The translations under genes and the position numbers were made by a program. The notes below the pieces were generated by a model. The model was not told the DNA's origin, ran no database searches, and saw only the letters and a program-made list of their open reading frames with translations. From Rhodanobacter sp. (GTDB lineage Bacteria; Pseudomonadota; Gammaproteobacteria; Xanthomonadales; Rhodanobacteraceae), in assembly GCA_026193555.1 (NCBI GenBank), contig JAPHUU010000189.1, forward strand, positions 1-6,506: DNA of 6,506 nt, given 5' to 3'. Below are positions 1 to 6,506 of the stretch, piece after piece. Positions within the stretch are counted from its first letter, which is position 1. The number at the start of each line of letters is the position of its first letter.

Positions 1-1
1 G

Positions 2-865
2 CTGACCCGCGCCGGCTTCAGCGCGTTCGACGGCGCCGGCTGCCTGTACGTGCCGGTGATGAGCGGCCTGCGTGCCGACGGCAGCGCGTTGCAGCCGACC
101 CGCTACGACGATGACGGTCACCTGTGCGGCAAGCCCGGCCCCTACACCACGCCCAGCTACGTGGTGCCCGACGTTCTGCCGAAGGACGCGCTGGTGCTGG
201 CCTCCAACGGCGGCACCGAATACCTCTACCAGCCCGAACACGACGCAGCGCTGGTGAAGCGCGCGGTGCGCTTCCTGCAGTCGCGCGAATACATCGGCGC
301 GATCTTCGTGGCCAGGCGCTACGGCAACATCCCCGGCACCCTGCCGGCGGAAGACGTGCATCTGGAAAATGCCGCGCGTGGCCCGGACATCATCATCAGC
401 TATGCCTGGGACGCCAAGGCAGTGATCCAGGGCTTCCCCGGTACTGAATACGCCAGCCAGGCCAACGAACGCGGCGAGCACGGCAGCTTCAGCCGGGTCG
501 ACGTGCACAACACCCTGGTCGCGATGGGCCCGGGCTTCCGGCAACAGTTCAGCGACCCGCTGCCCAGCGGCAATGTCGATGTGGCGCCCACGATTGCCGC
601 GTTGCTCGGGCTGCGCCTGCCGATGGCGCAGGGCCGCGTGTTGCATGAGGCGCTGACCGGCACCGGTGCACGTGCGCTCGGTGCCTACCGCGTCATGCAC
701 GACGACCTGCGGCCGCAGCAGGCCGCTACCGGCCTGCACATGCAACGCGTCGACGGCAGCCCACTCGCTGCCACCCGCTTCGACTTCACCATCAAGCGCA
801 AGCGGCTCGGCAGCGACGGCAAGCACTGGACCTATTTCGACCAGGCCTCGCCGCAACGGCATTGA
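2..865 (+). CDS. Alkaline phosphatase superfamily phosphodiesterase/nucleotide pyrophosphatase, C-terminal part (5' end outside window)
   Basis: The frame is open from the window edge to a TGA at 863-865, giving 287 visible residues. The true start lies upstream, so the GTG at position 50 is an internal codon. Near visible residue 160 is a G-E-H-G-S segment followed by H-N-T-L-V-A-M-G-P-G-F. This is the pattern of the second metal-site histidine region of nucleotide pyrophosphatase/phosphodiesterases (G-x-H-G ... A-x-G-P-x-F). It is followed by N-V-D-V-A-P-T-I-A-A-L-L-G-L, the usual end of the superfamily core. The nucleophile and first metal ligands expected in this fold should be in the missing N-terminal part. 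Members hydrolyse phosphodiester or pyrophosphate bonds, usually in the periplasm or at the outer face; the signal peptide cannot be checked here. The last ~60 residues form a basic C-terminal extension with no motif I recognise. The substrate is not determinable, and a sulfatase-like role is possible. Confidence 0.85.
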   Translation: MTRAGFSAFDGAGCLYVPVMSGLRADGSALQPTRYDDDGHLCGKPGPYTTPSYVVPDVLPKDALVLASNGGTEYLYQPEHDAALVKRAVRFLQSREYIGAIFVARRYGNIPGTLPAEDVHLENAARGPDIIISYAWDAKAVIQGFPGTEYASQANERGEHGSFSRVDVHNTLVAMGPGFRQQFSDPLPSGNVDVAPTIAALLGLRLPMAQGRVLHEALTGTGARALGAYRVMHDDLRPQQAATGLHMQRVDGSPLAATRFDFTIKRKRLGSDGKHWTYFDQASPQRH

Positions 866-882
866 GGGCAAAGGCCGCGGTG

Positions 883-906
883 GCGGACGGTGCCGGTGCC
901 GTCCGC
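883..906. terminator. GC-rich hairpin between convergent genes, possible bidirectional terminator
   Basis: The arms GCGGACGG (883-890) and CCGTCCGC (899-906) pair perfectly over 8 bases. A T-G wobble can extend the stem inward, leaving a short loop. The hairpin starts 17 bases after the stop of the left gene and lies between it and the convergent small gene. Neither side has a clear T-tract, so it is not a canonical intrinsic terminator. Its position makes a role in ending transcription or stabilising 3' ends plausible. Confidence 0.35.
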
Positions 907-1069
907 GCCGACAACGATCGGGACCGACCGCCGCCCTGCTGTCGCGCTGTCATCTGGCGGCCACCGCGTTGCGCACCCGCGGCTTCCGTTCAATGGGTCA
1001 CTTGCCAGCCGCGCAGTCGGGCCAGGGTCGTGGCGCCATCGTCGGCAGGAGTCTTTCGGCGCTCAACGC

Positions 1070-1297
1070 TCAACCCTTTCCATAAAGGTCGTGATAGACC
1101 TGACTTACCCGCTGCTCCAGGTCACCGTCCTGATGCGCCTGCCCGAAAGCGCGATTGAGCTGCTTCTCGGCCAGATGGAGTCGGCGCAGGAATCGCTTGC
1201 TGTCATTGGACAGGCCAAGCTCGGCCATCTGCTGTTCCCGACTGGCCTCCTCCTCGGTCGGCATCGGGTCGCTGGCGGATGGGGTTTCGCTGTGCAT
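1070..1297 (-). CDS. Small hypothetical charged protein (75 aa)
   Basis: I do not recognise this protein. The frame ends at TGA (1070-1072) and the chosen start is the ATG at 1295-1297. The product is hydrophilic. An acidic, flexible N-terminus (residues 1-22) is followed by a probably helical stretch (about 33-55) with alternating K/R/E/Q and leucines, and by a tail ending V-Y-H-D-L-Y-G-K-G. There is no signal peptide or membrane segment, so a cytoplasmic location is likely. Third codon positions are mostly G/C, as in the flanking genes, whereas the open frame upstream of this ATG reads as R/G/A-rich non-coding-like sequence. That is why I prefer this start over the ATG near 1435. No convincing Shine-Dalgarno sequence precedes it; later ATGs at 1262-1264 and 1226-1228 are alternatives. 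It lies downstream of the phosphoglycerol transferase on the same strand, but hairpins and a 244-base gap argue for separate transcription. Confidence 0.55.
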   Translation of the reverse strand: MHSETPSASDPMPTEEEASREQQMAELGLSNDSKRFLRRLHLAEKQLNRAFGQAHQDGDLEQRVSQVYHDLYGKG

Positions 1298-1497
1298 GAG
1301 ACTGGTACGGCCGATGGTGTTCGTGCTGGAACCGCAAGCAAGACGCCTGCCAGCCCGCCCACCTGTTGCCGTATCCGGCCGGCCTCCGCGGGGCGGCCCC
1401 TGCCGGGCATGGCTTGCGCCACACGGCACCGCCATCCAGTTGCACGGCCATCACGTGCCCCGCATGACCCGACGCGACAGCCAGGTGAGGGCGCAAA

Positions 1498-1537
1498 CTG
1501 TCAAACTGGGACAGCCCGGCTGATGTGAACTCAGCCG
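1498..1537 (-). terminator. Two adjacent hairpins just downstream of the phosphoglycerol transferase stop
   Basis: Five bases past the stop (minus strand) lies a 7-bp perfect stem: + strand arms CGGCTGA (1517-1523) and TCAGCCG (1531-1537) with a 7-base loop. Directly behind it is a second 5-bp stem, CTGTC (1498-1502) and GACAG (1510-1514), with a 7-base loop. On the minus strand the second hairpin is followed by a short TTT. There is no long U-tract. Position and stacking suggest a transcription terminator or 3'-end stabiliser for the transferase mRNA. Confidence 0.4.
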
Positions 1538-1541
1538 CCGC

Positions 1542-3251
1542 TCACTGATACACGTGCAGCCGGCCGATCGTCCACGCCTGGTAGGAGCCGATCAAGCCCG
1601 GCACCGTGCAATCGTCGTAAAGTCCTCCGCAGCGTGAGCGCAAGGCGGTCTCCGCGGAGAAGTACGGATCCTCGGGCAGGCCGGCCGCCTGCAGCACCAT
1701 GCTGGGCAGGAAGGCGATGTCCAGCATCGGGTAGCTCGGCAGCCGCGCGCCGACCACGTTGCTCTTGATCATGTAATAGGTGAGGTAGTCGCGATACGGT
1801 TGCAGCGCGACCGGCAGCGTACGGCGCAGGTCGCGGATCATGCCGTCGAAGGACGGCTGATGATCGCCGAAGTGCACCAGTACGGTCGGCTGCGGGCGAT
1901 CCAGGAAATCGTGTTCCAGTCCGCGCATGGCCAGGTCGGAGTCGTGCAGACGCGACAGGTAGGTGTCGAAGTTGAGCGCAGGGTCTGCCTTCAGCCCATG
2001 CAGCAGGTTGCGAAATGCCGGCGGCAGGGTCGACATCGGGTCGTCATGCGGCCCGTGCTGGTGGATCGTGAGGATCATCACGAACACTGGCTGGCCCGGT
2101 TTCCTCACCTTGTCGTAGACGCGCTTGGCGGCATCGAACATCTGCTTGTCGGTCTCCTCCCACTCGTCCAGGCCAAGCTCGTTGACGTCGTAGAGGTGAT
2201 CGAAGCCGTACGCCCGGTAGGCATTGCGGCCGTTGAGGAAACTGCCTTCGGTCGGATAGATCGCGATGGTCAGATAGCCGAGCCGGCGCAGTTGCAGCGC
2301 CAGCGCGTCATGCACGTGCGGCGCCAGCACGAACGGCGCGTACATGCCGCCGGGACCGAAGATGTCCTGCGGCATGCCGGTCAGGGTCGCGAACTCGCTG
2401 ACCCAGGTGCCACCACCGAAGGTATGCGTGCGCAGCAGGCCGGTGCCGCGGGTGTGCGCATCGGGCTGGAACATCGACACCCTGCATTGCGGGACAGTGC
2501 AGGCGCTGTAGCTCGACGGATCGAAGGTGCTCTCCTCCAGCACCTGCACGATGTCCGGATACGGCGAATGGGTGGCACCCGGTCCGCCCTGCGCGGTCGA
2601 GCCCCATTGCTGCTCGGCCACCGCATCACTGGTCATCGCCGGCATCGTCACGTCGGAATCGCGGAAGTTGACGAAAAAATTGGTCAACTGCGCGTCATCG
2701 GAAAGCTTCTCCCACACATTGCGGGAATGTACCGCGGCAAACGGGCCCGAGGGCAGCATGCACAGCCAGAACGCCAGCACGCTCAGCACGATGCCGCCGG
2801 CACGCAACCCGATCGCATGCCATGGCCGAAGTCGCGCCAGCACCCGCCAGTCCCCACGCCAGACCAGGTACAGCAGCGGAGGCAGTCCCGCGCAAAGTCC
2901 GAGGCCCAGCGCATACAGGTGCGGGTAGTGGCGCAGCGTGTCGAGCAGGCTGGTGCTGGCGTAATAAATGAAGTCCGAGGGCATCAGCGACGATTCGAGA
3001 TAGCGCAGCTTGAGCACCGAGATGAACTTCAGCGCCAGGAACAGTCCGCCACTGACCACCAGCGCCATCGCCACTCGCGCCCACAGCGACAGCAGCAGGC
3101 CGAACGTGCACAGCATCAACGCTGCAACGAACACGCGCTGCAGCGGCATCGGCTCCCGCATCGCCGTCACGGCAAGGCAACCGGCACAGAACACCAGCGC
3201 GCACAGCACCACGACGGTGGCGCGGGTGAGGCGGAACGAGATTCGGCGCAT
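1542..3251 (-). CDS. LTA synthase/OpgB-like membrane phosphoglycerol transferase (sulfatase fold)
   Basis: This complete 569-residue protein has an N-terminal membrane region of about five helices (near residues 11-30, 38-57, 60-80, 112-131 and 148-166) and an extracytoplasmic sulfatase-fold domain from about 230 to 540. This is the LtaS/OpgB architecture; such enzymes move phosphoglycerol or a similar head group from a phospholipid to an acceptor outside the membrane. Core residues are present: metal-site acid in V-L-E-E-S-T-F-D (E239/E240), nucleophile Thr282 in G-G-G-T-W-V-S-E-F, histidines in I-H-Q-H-G-P-H (397-402), and D463/H464 in H-F-G-D-H-Q-P-S-F. In Gram-negatives the acceptor may be a periplasmic glucan or another envelope glycan; it cannot be named here. 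The catalytic domain has two close cysteine pairs (C251/C256, C541/C548), suggesting disulfides and a periplasmic location. The start ATG (3249-3251) has GGAG about 11 bases upstream, a longish spacing. A Pho-box-like repeat lies 29 bases upstream of the start codon. Confidence 0.88.
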   Translation of the reverse strand: MRRISFRLTRATVVVLCALVFCAGCLAVTAMREPMPLQRVFVAALMLCTFGLLLSLWARVAMALVVSGGLFLALKFISVLKLRYLESSLMPSDFIYYASTSLLDTLRHYPHLYALGLGLCAGLPPLLYLVWRGDWRVLARLRPWHAIGLRAGGIVLSVLAFWLCMLPSGPFAAVHSRNVWEKLSDDAQLTNFFVNFRDSDVTMPAMTSDAVAEQQWGSTAQGGPGATHSPYPDIVQVLEESTFDPSSYSACTVPQCRVSMFQPDAHTRGTGLLRTHTFGGGTWVSEFATLTGMPQDIFGPGGMYAPFVLAPHVHDALALQLRRLGYLTIAIYPTEGSFLNGRNAYRAYGFDHLYDVNELGLDEWEETDKQMFDAAKRVYDKVRKPGQPVFVMILTIHQHGPHDDPMSTLPPAFRNLLHGLKADPALNFDTYLSRLHDSDLAMRGLEHDFLDRPQPTVLVHFGDHQPSFDGMIRDLRRTLPVALQPYRDYLTYYMIKSNVVGARLPSYPMLDIAFLPSMVLQAAGLPEDPYFSAETALRSRCGGLYDDCTVPGLIGSYQAWTIGRLHVYQ

Positions 3252-3279
3252 GGTTTGAAAGTCTCCCCGGAAGGACCGG

Positions 3280-3297
3280 CTGTCACGGGGCTGTCAT
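3280..3297 (+). promoter_or_regulatory. Pho-box-like tandem repeat (CTGTCAC-4-CTGTCAT)
   Basis: CTGTCAC (3280-3286) and CTGTCAT (3291-3297) are separated by four G residues, giving an 11-base period. The known Pho box bound by the response regulator PhoB consists of two 7-base CTGTCA(T/C) repeats separated by 4 bases, so half-sites and spacing both match. The spacer here is GGGG rather than the usual A/T-rich sequence. The repeats read toward the transporter side, but no good -10 lies at the expected distance on +. On the minus strand they sit 29-46 bases upstream of the transferase start codon. The regulated gene and the sign of regulation are therefore uncertain. Confidence 0.4.
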
Positions 3298-3492
3298 CTT
3301 ACGGCCTCGCACCGGAGACAAGCCGGATCAAACAAGGGGCTGTTCCACTGCGGTTGTGCTGGAGGAGTACTCGGTCATGCGGTGGGAGGGTCGCTCGTCC
3401 CCGTGGAGAGTCCTTCCGCTGAAGGTGATCGCGACCGCCAAGTGCCATGACGGATACGCCGGCCGTTGCGTCACCGGGACGGATCGGCGCAA

Positions 3493-3512
3493 GGCGGCAT
3501 GGCGGCATGGCG
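3493..3512. repeat. Short tandem repeat, GGCGGCAT x 2.5
   Basis: GGCGGCAT occurs at 3493-3500 and 3501-3508, followed by GGCG (3509-3512). It lies just upstream of the transporter gene and creates an in-frame ATG at 3507 that competes as a possible start. It is too short to indicate more than local slippage. Confidence 0.4.
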
Positions 3513-3563
3513 AGGCACGCGGCTGCATTAGACTCCAGCGTCTTCCCGCACGTGATCGACGCG

Positions 3564-4463
3564 ATGCCCGATACCACCTCCTCGCAGCGCCCGGCGCTGC
3601 TGGCCCTGCTGGCCACCGTGCTGATCTGGGCCTACAGCTGGATCGTGATGAAGCTGGCGCTGCGCTACTGCGGCCCGTTCGATTTTGCCGCCCTGCGCTA
3701 CGTATTCGGCGCCTTGCTGCTGTTTGCGATGCTGGCGTTGATGCGTCAGTCGCTGCGGCCGCCGCCGCTGCTGCTCACGGCAGCGATCGGCCTGTGCCAG
3801 ACCGCGGCTTTCCAGGGATTGGAGCAGTGGGCGCTGATCGGCGGCGGCGCCGGCCATGTCGCCCTGCTTGCCTACACGATGCCGTTCTGGGCGGTGCTGC
3901 TGGCGTGGCTGATGCTGCGCGAGCGGCCTCACCGACGACACTGGCTTGGTCTGATGCTGGCCGCGGCCGGCCTGCTGTGCATCGTCGAGCCGTGGCACGG
4001 GCTGGGCGGTGGCTGGAGCACGCTGCTGGCGATCGGTGGCGGCGCCGCCTGGGCGGCCGGAACGGTGCTGAGCAAGCGCATGTTCCAGCGTCACGCGCCA
4101 TCGCCGTTGAACCTCACCGCATGGCAGATGCTGGCCGGCGCGCTGGTGCTGTGCCTCACCGCATGGCTGGTGCCGCAACGTGCGATCGACTGGAGCTGGA
4201 CCTTCATCGGCGTCCTCGGTTACAGCGCGGTGCTGGCATCCAGCGTGGCCTGGCTGCTGTGGCTGATCGTGCTGCAGCGCCTGCCGACGGCGGTAGCCAG
4301 CCTGTCCAGCCTCGGCGTGCCGCTGGTCAGCGTGCTGCTGGCATGGGCCATCCTGCGCGAACGGCCCTCGGTGATGGAGGGCGTGGGCATGGTGCTGGTC
4401 ATGGGGGGCCTGCTGGCGGTCAGTGGTGCAAGGCTGCGCCCGGAGCCACCGCGTTCGCGCTGA
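3564..4463 (+). CDS. EamA-family (drug/metabolite transporter superfamily) exporter
   Basis: This 299-residue integral inner-membrane protein has about ten hydrophobic helices and two repeated EamA halves. Each half closes with L-R-E-R-P followed by a glycine-rich final helix: the motif is at residues 118-122 (helix W-L-G-L-M-L-A-A-A-G-L) and again at 264-268 (helix G-V-G-M-V-L-V-M-G-G-L-L). This internal duplication and the length are typical of 10-TM EamA/RhaT-type permeases, which export small metabolites or amino acids; the substrate cannot be predicted. The first helix begins L-L-A-L-L-A-T-V-L-I-W-A-Y-S-W, an EamA hallmark. I chose the ATG at 3564 because it gives the family length with a short polar N-terminus. 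The frame is open further up (GTG 3552, ATG 3507, ATG 3447), but that extension is G/R/H-rich and unlike the family. No clear Shine-Dalgarno sequence precedes any of these. The hydroxylase gene follows 110 bases downstream on the same strand. Confidence 0.88.
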   Translation: MPDTTSSQRPALLALLATVLIWAYSWIVMKLALRYCGPFDFAALRYVFGALLLFAMLALMRQSLRPPPLLLTAAIGLCQTAAFQGLEQWALIGGGAGHVALLAYTMPFWAVLLAWLMLRERPHRRHWLGLMLAAAGLLCIVEPWHGLGGGWSTLLAIGGGAAWAAGTVLSKRMFQRHAPSPLNLTAWQMLAGALVLCLTAWLVPQRAIDWSWTFIGVLGYSAVLASSVAWLLWLIVLQRLPTAVASLSSLGVPLVSVLLAWAILRERPSVMEGVGMVLVMGGLLAVSGARLRPEPPRSR

Positions 4464-4573
4464 TCGCCTCGCGCGCTTCCGGTTGCAACAGCCACCGCCG
4501 GCCCGCATCGACATGAAATGATCGGGAAAGAAGCGCCGGGCATCATCATGCGGACCTTGCGCCCACGCACGAC

Positions 4574-5692
4574 ATGACCTCCACCATGCCCGATGTTTCC
4601 CACCTGTGGTCTCAGCTGACTGACTGGCTCAGTGGCCATGCCGTCATCCCGCTGCTGAATGCCCTGCATCTCGACGGATTGGCCGGCGACCCGCGCGACA
4701 TCGCCGCCGCGCTGATGATCGCCGCGTTGCAGGTGGCGATCATCGGCTTCATTTTCCGCCCGCTGGAAAGCTGGATACCCGCCGAACGCTGGACCAACCG
4801 CCGCCTGACCCGGGTCGACCGCAATTACACGCTGTTGATGCTGCTGGGCATCTTTCCGTTGTTCACCTATCTGGTGCTGACCCCGTTCAGCCACCTGTTC
4901 GGCGGCAGCGACAGCAGTGCCGGCACCGGCTCACCGCTGGCGATCAGCCATCTGATTCCCTGGTTCGGCGACCACCCACTGCTGCTGTTCCTGTTCTATT
5001 ACGCGATCTACGATTTCGTCTACTACTGGATGCACCGCACCCAGCACGCGATTCCGTGGTGGTGGGCACTGCACAGCATGCACCACAGCCAGCGCCAGCT
5101 GAGCTGCTGGACCAACGACCGCGGCAGTCTCGTAGATGGCTTCATCCAGTCGATGATCCTGGCCGTGGTCGGCCTGGTGATCGGCGTGCAGCCGGACGAG
5201 TTCGCGTGGCTGATGCTGCTGGGCGAGCTGGCGCAGAACTTCTCGCATACCAATGTGCGCATCGGTTTCGGGCGCCTGTTCGAGCGGGTGTTTGTTGATC
5301 CGAGGTTCCACCGCCTGCACCACATGCTGGTCGATCCCGAGCGGCCGAAGCTGCACAACTGCAACTACGGCCAGGTGTTCTCGGTATGGGACTTGCTGTT
5401 CGGTACCGCCTTGTACGGTGAGGCGCCGCGGCCGACCGGCGTCGGCGACCCGATCGTCGATGCCGACAACGACCACGGACTGATCGGCCTGCACTGGGTC
5501 ACGCTGAAGCGGTTCTGGGGGGCGGTGCGTCGACCCGCCGGCTGGAAGCCGGGCGAGGTGGCGTTCGGCGAGGACTACCGGCCGATCCCGGTCAGCGAGC
5601 TCGACCTGCACGCCTTCGTCCACCCGCCGCAGGCCGAGCCGAGCAGCGGGTCAGCCGACGCCGATGCGGCGGCGGAAGCCGTGCCGGGGTGA
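4574..5692 (+). CDS. Sterol desaturase/fatty acid hydroxylase superfamily membrane protein
   Basis: This 372-residue membrane di-iron protein carries the three histidine boxes of the superfamily: H-R-T-Q-H (154-158), H-S-M-H-H (167-171) and H-R-L-H-H (246-250). Extra conserved histidines are H225 (in S-H-T-N) and H261, followed by N-Y-G-Q-V-F-S-V-W-D-L-L-F-G-T (264-278). Members use two irons and O2 to hydroxylate or desaturate lipid alkyl chains, sterols or carotenoids. Hydrophobic segments near 43-61, 85-104, 134-151 and 190-206 frame the boxes, with the active site facing the cytoplasm in known relatives. The C-terminal ~25 residues are low-complexity A/S/D/P-rich. The start is uncertain: ATG 4574 and the in-frame ATG 4586 both lack a clear Shine-Dalgarno sequence. 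The true substrate is unknown; bacterial relatives include ornithine-lipid hydroxylases and alkylglycerol monooxygenases. The 3' end converges on the next gene with 16 bases between the stops. Confidence 0.88.
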   Translation: MTSTMPDVSHLWSQLTDWLSGHAVIPLLNALHLDGLAGDPRDIAAALMIAALQVAIIGFIFRPLESWIPAERWTNRRLTRVDRNYTLLMLLGIFPLFTYLVLTPFSHLFGGSDSSAGTGSPLAISHLIPWFGDHPLLLFLFYYAIYDFVYYWMHRTQHAIPWWWALHSMHHSQRQLSCWTNDRGSLVDGFIQSMILAVVGLVIGVQPDEFAWLMLLGELAQNFSHTNVRIGFGRLFERVFVDPRFHRLHHMLVDPERPKLHNCNYGQVFSVWDLLFGTALYGEAPRPTGVGDPIVDADNDHGLIGLHWVTLKRFWGAVRRPAGWKPGEVAFGEDYRPIPVSELDLHAFVHPPQAEPSSGSADADAAAEAVPG

Positions 5693-5708
5693 TCCGCGCC
5701 GCCGCTTG

Positions 5709-6506
<798 letters not shown>

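Larger units (their letters stand above)
3252..3563. other. Divergent intergenic region, no supported gene
   Basis: This 312-base spacer separates the divergent transferase and transporter genes. It holds a tandem CTGTCA repeat (3280-3297), the probable ribosome binding site of the transferase (GGAG at 3263-3266 on the minus strand), and a small hairpin (CCTTC 3412-3416, GAAGG 3421-3425). It also has a short GGCGGCAT tandem repeat and a TAGACT box (3529-3534) that could be a -10 element for the transporter, with no good -35 partner. Open frames crossing it are extensions of out-of-frame reading through the flanking genes and have no recognisable protein character. A small RNA cannot be excluded. 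Confidence 0.6.

Noticed and set aside
939..953. CTGTCGC and CTGTCAT near 939-953 as a second Pho box
   Set aside because: The period is 8 bases rather than 11, and the first half-site is degenerate.
1476..1504. TTGACA (minus strand, 1504-1499) as a -35 box for the small gene
   Set aside because: The element 17 bases downstream is GCTGTC, a poor -10, and the TTGACA overlaps a hairpin arm.
890..1528. Plus-strand frame of 212 codons across the intergenic region and small gene
   Set aside because: The translation is P/R/A-rich without motifs and runs through two hairpins; the minus-strand small protein is the more protein-like reading.
3296..3321. TAAGAT (minus strand, 3301-3296) with TTGTCT as a promoter for the transferase
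   Set aside because: The spacer is only 14 bases, too short for a standard sigma-70 promoter. TAAGAT alone is weak evidence.
1800..3422. Long plus-strand open frame (540 codons) opposite the phosphoglycerol transferase
   Set aside because: It is antisense to a gene with intact catalytic motifs. Its translation is R/Q/H-rich with no domain or membrane pattern, as expected for an antisense frame in GC-rich DNA.
3528..4514. Minus-strand frame of 328 codons opposite the EamA gene
   Set aside because: It has Q/H/R-rich composition and no recognisable domain, and is antisense to a well-supported gene.
3356..4516. Plus-strand frame of 386 codons overlapping the EamA gene
   Set aside because: It is an out-of-frame reading of the transporter with A/R/G-rich low-complexity translation; the real frame has EamA helices and repeated motifs.
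4931..5623. Minus-strand frame of 230 codons opposite the hydroxylase
   Set aside because: It is antisense to the histidine-box protein and has no family features.

Overview
The window is GC-rich DNA with strongly GC-ending codons, densely packed with ordinary bacterial genes on both strands. The gene set (alkaline-phosphatase-superfamily enzymes, an LtaS/OpgB-like phosphoglycerol transferase, a drug/metabolite exporter, a di-iron fatty acid hydroxylase, a serine-racemase-like enzyme), the GC bias and the weak ribosome binding sites fit a Gram-negative gammaproteobacterium of the Xanthomonadales/Rhodanobacteraceae kind (Rhodanobacter, Dyella and relatives). That placement is an inference from general character, not from a marker gene.

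Layout. (1) At the left edge is the 3' part of an alkaline-phosphatase-superfamily phosphodiesterase/pyrophosphatase, on + and cut by the window. (2) A convergent intergenic segment with a GC hairpin follows. (3) Next is a small 75-codon hypothetical gene on -. (4) A 244-base spacer carries two back-to-back hairpins just past the stop of the next gene. (5) A complete 569-residue membrane sulfatase-fold phosphoglycerol transferase lies on -. (6) A 312-base divergent spacer contains a tandem CTGTCA(C/T) repeat with an 11-base period, the geometry of a Pho box. (7) An EamA-type transporter and then a sterol-desaturase/fatty-acid-hydroxylase-family membrane protein lie on +. (8) A pyridoxal-phosphate enzyme of the serine racemase/threonine dehydratase group lies on -, converging on the hydroxylase with only 16 bases between the stops and cut by the right edge.

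How the genes may work together. Two neighbours belong to the alkaline phosphatase superfamily and act on phosphoesters outside the cytoplasm. One of them sits next to a Pho-box-like repeat, so phosphate-responsive envelope metabolism is a possible shared theme for the left half. This is a hypothesis. The exporter, hydroxylase and PLP enzyme look like unrelated housekeeping or accessory genes. I see no mobile element, tRNA, rRNA, CRISPR array, toxin-antitoxin pair or defence system, and no clear new multi-gene system. The most interesting items are the Pho-box-like repeat, the cysteine pairs in the transferase, and the serine-racemase-type metal site in the PLP enzyme.
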